From NCBI GenBank assembly GCA_030428905.1, contig JAUIED010000039.1, positions 1 through 34,468 of the forward strand: a stretch of 34,468 nucleotides of DNA, in the 5' to 3' direction. Shown here piece by piece: positions 31,275 through 34,468 of this stretch (position 1 is its first letter; every line of letters begins with the position of its first letter). The translations under genes were made by a program, and so were the position numbers. The notes beneath the pieces are model-generated. The model saw nothing but the letters and a program-made list of their open reading frames with translations. It searched no databases and was not told the origin of the DNA. The stretch is from Gammaproteobacteria bacterium. GTDB taxonomy: Bacteria > Pseudomonadota > Gammaproteobacteria > Pseudomonadales > Azotimanducaceae.

Positions 31275-33049
31275 CTCTGCCCGAAGCAGAGACGCACCCC
31301 GGCTTAGATGGCGACCCTCTGACCGAGCAGGTCAACACCGTGCTACCGCTGGCATGCTTTGGCGTGGCGGCGGTGTACTGCCTCATGCACGTAGCAGCGC
31401 TGATTTCTCCCCCGGCCTGGAATCAGGATCTGCTCAATATCACCGGCCTGGCATTCGCAGCCGTCTGTTTCGCGCTCGGCTTGCTCGTGCGGAGCAGCCG
31501 GCTGTCTGGTGAACGTCCGCATTGGGTCATGATGTTCCTTGGGATCGGCATGACGACCCATGCGACGCTGGTCATGCATGTGCTCGATGGTGCGGTACAT
31601 ACCCTCAAGCTTGCGCTCATCGCGGTGTCGATGGGCTTTTTCTTTGCGAAGCGAGCCTGGTTTTACATCGCAGTGATGTCTGTGATTGCAGGGTGGCTCA
31701 GCGCTTATGCGGTGTCGGGGCAGAGCGCCAGTGAGTGGCGACTATGGGGTGGTGCGATGATGATTGCCGTTGCGCTGGCAGTCACCTTGTTCGAGGCCAG
31801 GCGTCGCACGATGTTGCAGCTGCATGATGTGCGGTTGGAGTCTCGCGCGGTCCACCAGCGCGAGGTGCAGATGCAGGCCATGATGCAGGAAGCACAGCGT
31901 AGGGAATCTCTAGGTATTCTGGCCGGTGGCATTGCGCACGATTTCAACAACCTCCTGACGGTGGTGCGGGGTAACACCGAGCTTGCGCTTGCGCGGGCAG
32001 GTTCAGACAAGGCGATGCTGGCGCTGCTGGCAGATGTGGATAGGGCAGCGACCAAAGCCGGCGAGCTCACCCAGCTCATGCTGGTATATGCCGGTCGCTC
32101 CCGGCCCGTCATCTCGAGATTCGATTTCAGCGAGCGCGTGTCAGGTAACGTTGACCTCCTTGAGTCCTCTCTACCGCGCGGAGTGAGTGTGGTCCGAACC
32201 GGCGCGCTGAATGGTCAGCAACTCGAAGCCGACAGCACGCTCATCGATCAGATTGTGCTCAACCTGGTTCAGAACGCGGCGGATGCGTGTGCGAAGCGGG
32301 GCGGGAGAATTACCGTTGGCTGGGGGGTGGAACAACTGACCGACGGCGATCTGCTGCGACATCAGTTCGCAGTGATGCCGAAAACGGGGCGGCACGCGTT
32401 CATCCGCGTGCACGACGATGGGCCAGGCATTGAGTCGGAAGATCAGACTCGTGTGTTCGAGCCGTTTTTTTCCACAAAGTTCGACGGCAACGGTCTTGGC
32501 CTGGCAGCGGTGCGGGGGATTGTTGAAGGCCATGGTGGTGGCCTGCGGCTGACCAGCTCGCCGGAGATGGGTACCTCCTTCGAGGTTTTCCTGCCGCTCT
32601 CGGAACATCTGCTATCGAGCGGTGGGCGTCAGGCGGTGGCACAGGAGTCAGCGGATGTCGTATCAGTGCCGTCCGCATCCGGCATGCGGACACTGTTGGT
32701 GGTTGACGATCAACCGGCGGTACGGCTGATTGCCCGGAGGATGCTGGACGATGCAGGCTTTCAGGTGGTTGAAGCCGGTTCTGGTCGCGCGGCAGTGGAG
32801 CTGGTAGACGCGGGTGTGCATATTGACCTGGCTCTTATCGATCTGACCATGCCTGATGGGGATGGTCTTCAGACGATCAAGCAGCTTCGCGTGCGCTCTC
32901 CGGAGCTTCCCGTCGTGTTGATGAGCGGCTTTGATATGAACGAAGTGCTTTCGAAAGAGCAGGACAAGCCGGAAGACCTCTTTTTTATCGACAAGCCGTT
33001 CAGCCAGCAGCAGCTCACCAGCGTGGTGCGGGAGTTGCTGCGAATCTGA
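31271..33049 (+). CDS. Hybrid sensor histidine kinase with receiver domain
   Basis: A 592-residue membrane-bound hybrid kinase. Residues 24-180 contain about five to six transmembrane helices with almost no periplasmic sensor loop. The kinase core follows: phosphoacceptor H223 in LAGGIAHDFNNLLTVVRG, N box LVQNAADAC, G1 box HDDGPGIE, and FFSTKFDGNGLGLAAVRGIVEGHGG. The C-terminal receiver starts at about residue 474 with phospho-aspartate D524 in LALIDLTMPDGDG and the K575 site in FIDKPFS. No HPt domain is present, so phosphate transfer to another regulator is open. GTG 31259 is an alternative start; I prefer ATG 31271 because of the coupled linker ORF. It probably senses a membrane-soluble signal, which would suit a hydrophobic substrate. 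Confidence 0.88.
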   Translation: MTLPEAETHPGLDGDPLTEQVNTVLPLACFGVAAVYCLMHVAALISPPAWNQDLLNITGLAFAAVCFALGLLVRSSRLSGERPHWVMMFLGIGMTTHATLVMHVLDGAVHTLKLALIAVSMGFFFAKRAWFYIAVMSVIAGWLSAYAVSGQSASEWRLWGGAMMIAVALAVTLFEARRRTMLQLHDVRLESRAVHQREVQMQAMMQEAQRRESLGILAGGIAHDFNNLLTVVRGNTELALARAGSDKAMLALLADVDRAATKAGELTQLMLVYAGRSRPVISRFDFSERVSGNVDLLESSLPRGVSVVRTGALNGQQLEADSTLIDQIVLNLVQNAADACAKRGGRITVGWGVEQLTDGDLLRHQFAVMPKTGRHAFIRVHDDGPGIESEDQTRVFEPFFSTKFDGNGLGLAAVRGIVEGHGGGLRLTSSPEMGTSFEVFLPLSEHLLSSGGRQAVAQESADVVSVPSASGMRTLLVVDDQPAVRLIARRMLDDAGFQVVEAGSGRAAVELVDAGVHIDLALIDLTMPDGDGLQTIKQLRVRSPELPVVLMSGFDMNEVLSKEQDKPEDLFFIDKPFSQQQLTSVVRELLRI

Positions 33050-33066
33050 GCTGTATCGCCTGGGTA

Positions 33067-34209
33067 TCAGCGTTCCACGGCTTCGGCGACTTGCTCAGCA
33101 GTCGCGGCACAGAGTGTCCAGCCGAGCATGCCGTGCCCGAAGTTGTAGTAGAGGCCTGGCAAAGGGCTTGCCCCAACCAGCGGCAGGCTGGACGGTGTTG
33201 CCGGCCGAAACCCGATCCAGGGCACCTGTTGGTCGTCGTATACGGCTGCCTGTGGTGCGATGGATTTGGCCACCGCCAGCATCTGCCTGGCGTGCTTCAG
33301 CCTCGCACTCGCTGGTCGATGAATGCTGGCGTACCCGGCAATGCGTATCAGCTCACCCAGGCGGCTGAAGACGATCTTGTGCTCTGCGATGGTAACGCTC
33401 GTTGTGTTGGCGTGGGCGCCCGCAGGAAAGCTGTAGCTGAAGCCGGCCACCGGATACACCGGAGCATGGATGTTCAACTTGCCCAGGAGCTCGGGCGTCC
33501 CGTTACCGCTACACAACACCAGCTTGTCGAACTGATGATCGCCCTGGTTTGTGTGCACTCGCCAACCGCGATTTTCTGCCTGCAGGTGTTCAACGGATGT
33601 GTTCATCATGAAGACCACTCCCTGTTCGCCCAGACGGCGCGCCAATACCTGGGTAAATCTGCGAGCATCGCCCACTTCATCCCTGGCGGCGTAGCTGCCG
33701 TGGGTGGCGTTGAGCTGCCAGTTGCTGAGTGCCGGCTCGTATCTGGTAAGTGCCTGCAGCGTTTCTGCTGTGCTGTCGATGGATTCGAGCAGCACGATTT
33801 TTCCGGTGGTGCGGTGGCAGTATTCCTCTCCGAATGCCTCCCGGTAGATCGCCATGCGCTGCATGGAACGCTCAGCGATGCGTGCCAGGTCGGTTGTGTT
33901 GCGGCGGCAGGCGTGCGGCAGGCATTGCCAGAGAAAGGCGCTTACCCAGCGCAGGTAGCGCGGCTCGAGGCCAATGCCCACGGACACCCCTTTCGCGCGG
34001 CCGAGTAGCATGCCAAAAGCTTGGCGGAGCAGTGCTGGCGAACCCAGCGGTGTGGCGTTGCTGTAGGCCAGCTGCCCGGCGTTGGCGAAGCTGGCGCCAC
34101 AACCGGCATGTTCGGCTGCTTCCAACACGCAGACTTCGTAGCCCCGAAGTTGCAGGGCATGTGCGGTGGCGAGCCCGACCACGCCCGCACCAATGATTGC
34201 CACCCGCAT
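33067..34209 (-). CDS. FAD-dependent D-amino-acid dehydrogenase-like protein (DadA family)
   Basis: A 380-residue flavoprotein of the DAO superfamily. The N-terminal FAD motif is GAGVVG (about 7-12), then YEVCVLEAAEHAGCGASFANAGQL, and the C-terminal flavin segment is PGLYYNFGHGMLGWTLCAATAEQVAEAV, the 'GHG..GWT' pattern of DadA. These enzymes oxidise D-amino acids (or related amines) and feed the respiratory chain at the inner membrane. I chose ATG 34209 because AAGGA lies 6 bases upstream; a GTG at 34224 is in frame but lacks this. It is on the minus strand behind the partial LysR gene. It is convergent with the kinase gene, with only 17 bases between stops. Confidence 0.85.
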   Translation of the reverse strand: MRVAIIGAGVVGLATAHALQLRGYEVCVLEAAEHAGCGASFANAGQLAYSNATPLGSPALLRQAFGMLLGRAKGVSVGIGLEPRYLRWVSAFLWQCLPHACRRNTTDLARIAERSMQRMAIYREAFGEEYCHRTTGKIVLLESIDSTAETLQALTRYEPALSNWQLNATHGSYAARDEVGDARRFTQVLARRLGEQGVVFMMNTSVEHLQAENRGWRVHTNQGDHQFDKLVLCSGNGTPELLGKLNIHAPVYPVAGFSYSFPAGAHANTTSVTIAEHKIVFSRLGELIRIAGYASIHRPASARLKHARQMLAVAKSIAPQAAVYDDQQVPWIGFRPATPSSLPLVGASPLPGLYYNFGHGMLGWTLCAATAEQVAEAVER

Positions 34210-34232
34210 GGGTTTCCTTGTCACGAATCCGG

Positions 34233-34253
34233 CCGCTCACCCTACCGGAGCGG
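34233..34253. terminator. Small hairpin upstream of the dadA-like gene
   Basis: CCGCTC (34233-34238) pairs with GAGCGG (34248-34253) across a 9-base loop, between the LysR stop and the dadA-like start on the minus strand. No T-run follows, so its role is uncertain. Confidence 0.25.
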
Positions 34254-34286
34254 GGAGCTTGAGAGGAATGACGATCTGCGGGCTGG

Positions 34287-34468
34287 CTATAGACTGTCGT
34301 TATGGCTGAAGAACTCAACGAGGTGCTTGGTGAAGCGCTGGCAGGGTAACGCCAGCGGTACATTGGCCAGCGTCAGCATCGCCACGTCAAATGTGTATGC
34401 GGGCTTCACGCGCAGGATGTCGATGTCACTTGAGGGTGCAGAACGGGCGGTGATCTCATCTACCAGGG
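34287..34468 (-). CDS. C-terminal part of a probable LysR-family regulator (partial)
   Basis: A frame on the minus strand enters from the right edge and stops at TAG (34287-34289). Its 59 residues read VDEITARSAPSSDIDILRVK, then AYTFDVAMLTLANVPLAL, PCQRFTKHLVEFF and a short tail. This resembles the end of a LysR effector domain (the 'LANRPLPPAAQRFIDFL' region), which supports the call only moderately. The DNA-binding part would lie outside the window. It is on the same strand as the dadA-like gene, 77 bases upstream, so it may regulate or be co-transcribed with it. Confidence 0.5.
   Translation of the reverse strand, partial: LVDEITARSAPSSDIDILRVKPAYTFDVAMLTLANVPLALPCQRFTKHLVEFFSHNDSL

Overview
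The window is GC-rich bacterial chromosome, densely coded on both strands with many 1-4 base gene overlaps. Two large TonB-dependent receptors with an N-terminal EEIVVTA box, a DadA-like dehydrogenase, a FitAB-type toxin-antitoxin pair and many lipid/steroid-type catabolic enzymes suggest a Gram-negative proteobacterium. My best guess is a free-living, probably marine gammaproteobacterium that eats hydrophobic cyclic compounds. That placement is inference from gene content; there is no rRNA or other marker gene here.

Layout. 1-83: tail of a membrane protein. 189-905: FitAB-like toxin-antitoxin module with a perfect palindromic operator. 947-4082 (+): three overlapping genes for a molybdopterin oxidoreductase, a NIPSNAP-family protein and a histidine-phosphatase-like protein. 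4124-9563 (-): four tightly packed genes, in transcription order an SDR dehydrogenase, a MaoC hydratase, a xanthine-dehydrogenase-type molybdenum subunit and a GPH-type MFS transporter. 9610-10818 (+): a VOC protein and a 2TM-domain protein. About 10912-11192: decayed remnant of a phospholipase D-like gene. 11175-12254 (-): APH-like phosphotransferase, divergent from 12365-16813 (+): SDR, Baeyer-Villiger monooxygenase, alpha/beta hydrolase and luciferase-like flavin oxidoreductase. 17073-17696: membrane-anchored protein of unknown function.

17720-25232 is the most coherent unit. A TetR regulator (-) faces a seven-gene operon (+): SnoaL/NTF2-like protein, acyl-CoA synthetase, two single-hotdog MaoC-type hydratase subunits, an Ltp2/SCP-x thiolase-like protein that lacks the thiolase nucleophilic cysteine, a DUF35 zinc-ribbon/OB partner and a TonB-dependent receptor. 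This reads as uptake, CoA activation, hydration of an enoyl-CoA and retro-aldol side-chain removal. It resembles the actinobacterial ChsH1-ChsH2-Ltp2 steroid system, but with the ChsH2-type fusion split into separate genes.

25306-29155 (-): TonB-dependent receptor, AraC-family regulator and SlyD-like FKBP isomerase. The divergent intergenic region carries three TTGAC repeats exactly 21 bp apart. 29381-33049 (+): bicupin, SDR, an 18-codon linker ORF and a hybrid sensor kinase. 33067-34468 (-): DadA-like FAD dehydrogenase, then the C-terminus of a probable LysR regulator cut by the window edge.

Together the genes describe a catabolic island for a steroid- or terpenoid-like substrate with at least three separately regulated units. 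The substrate cannot be read from sequence. I saw no CRISPR array, tRNA, rRNA, insertion sequence or phage gene.
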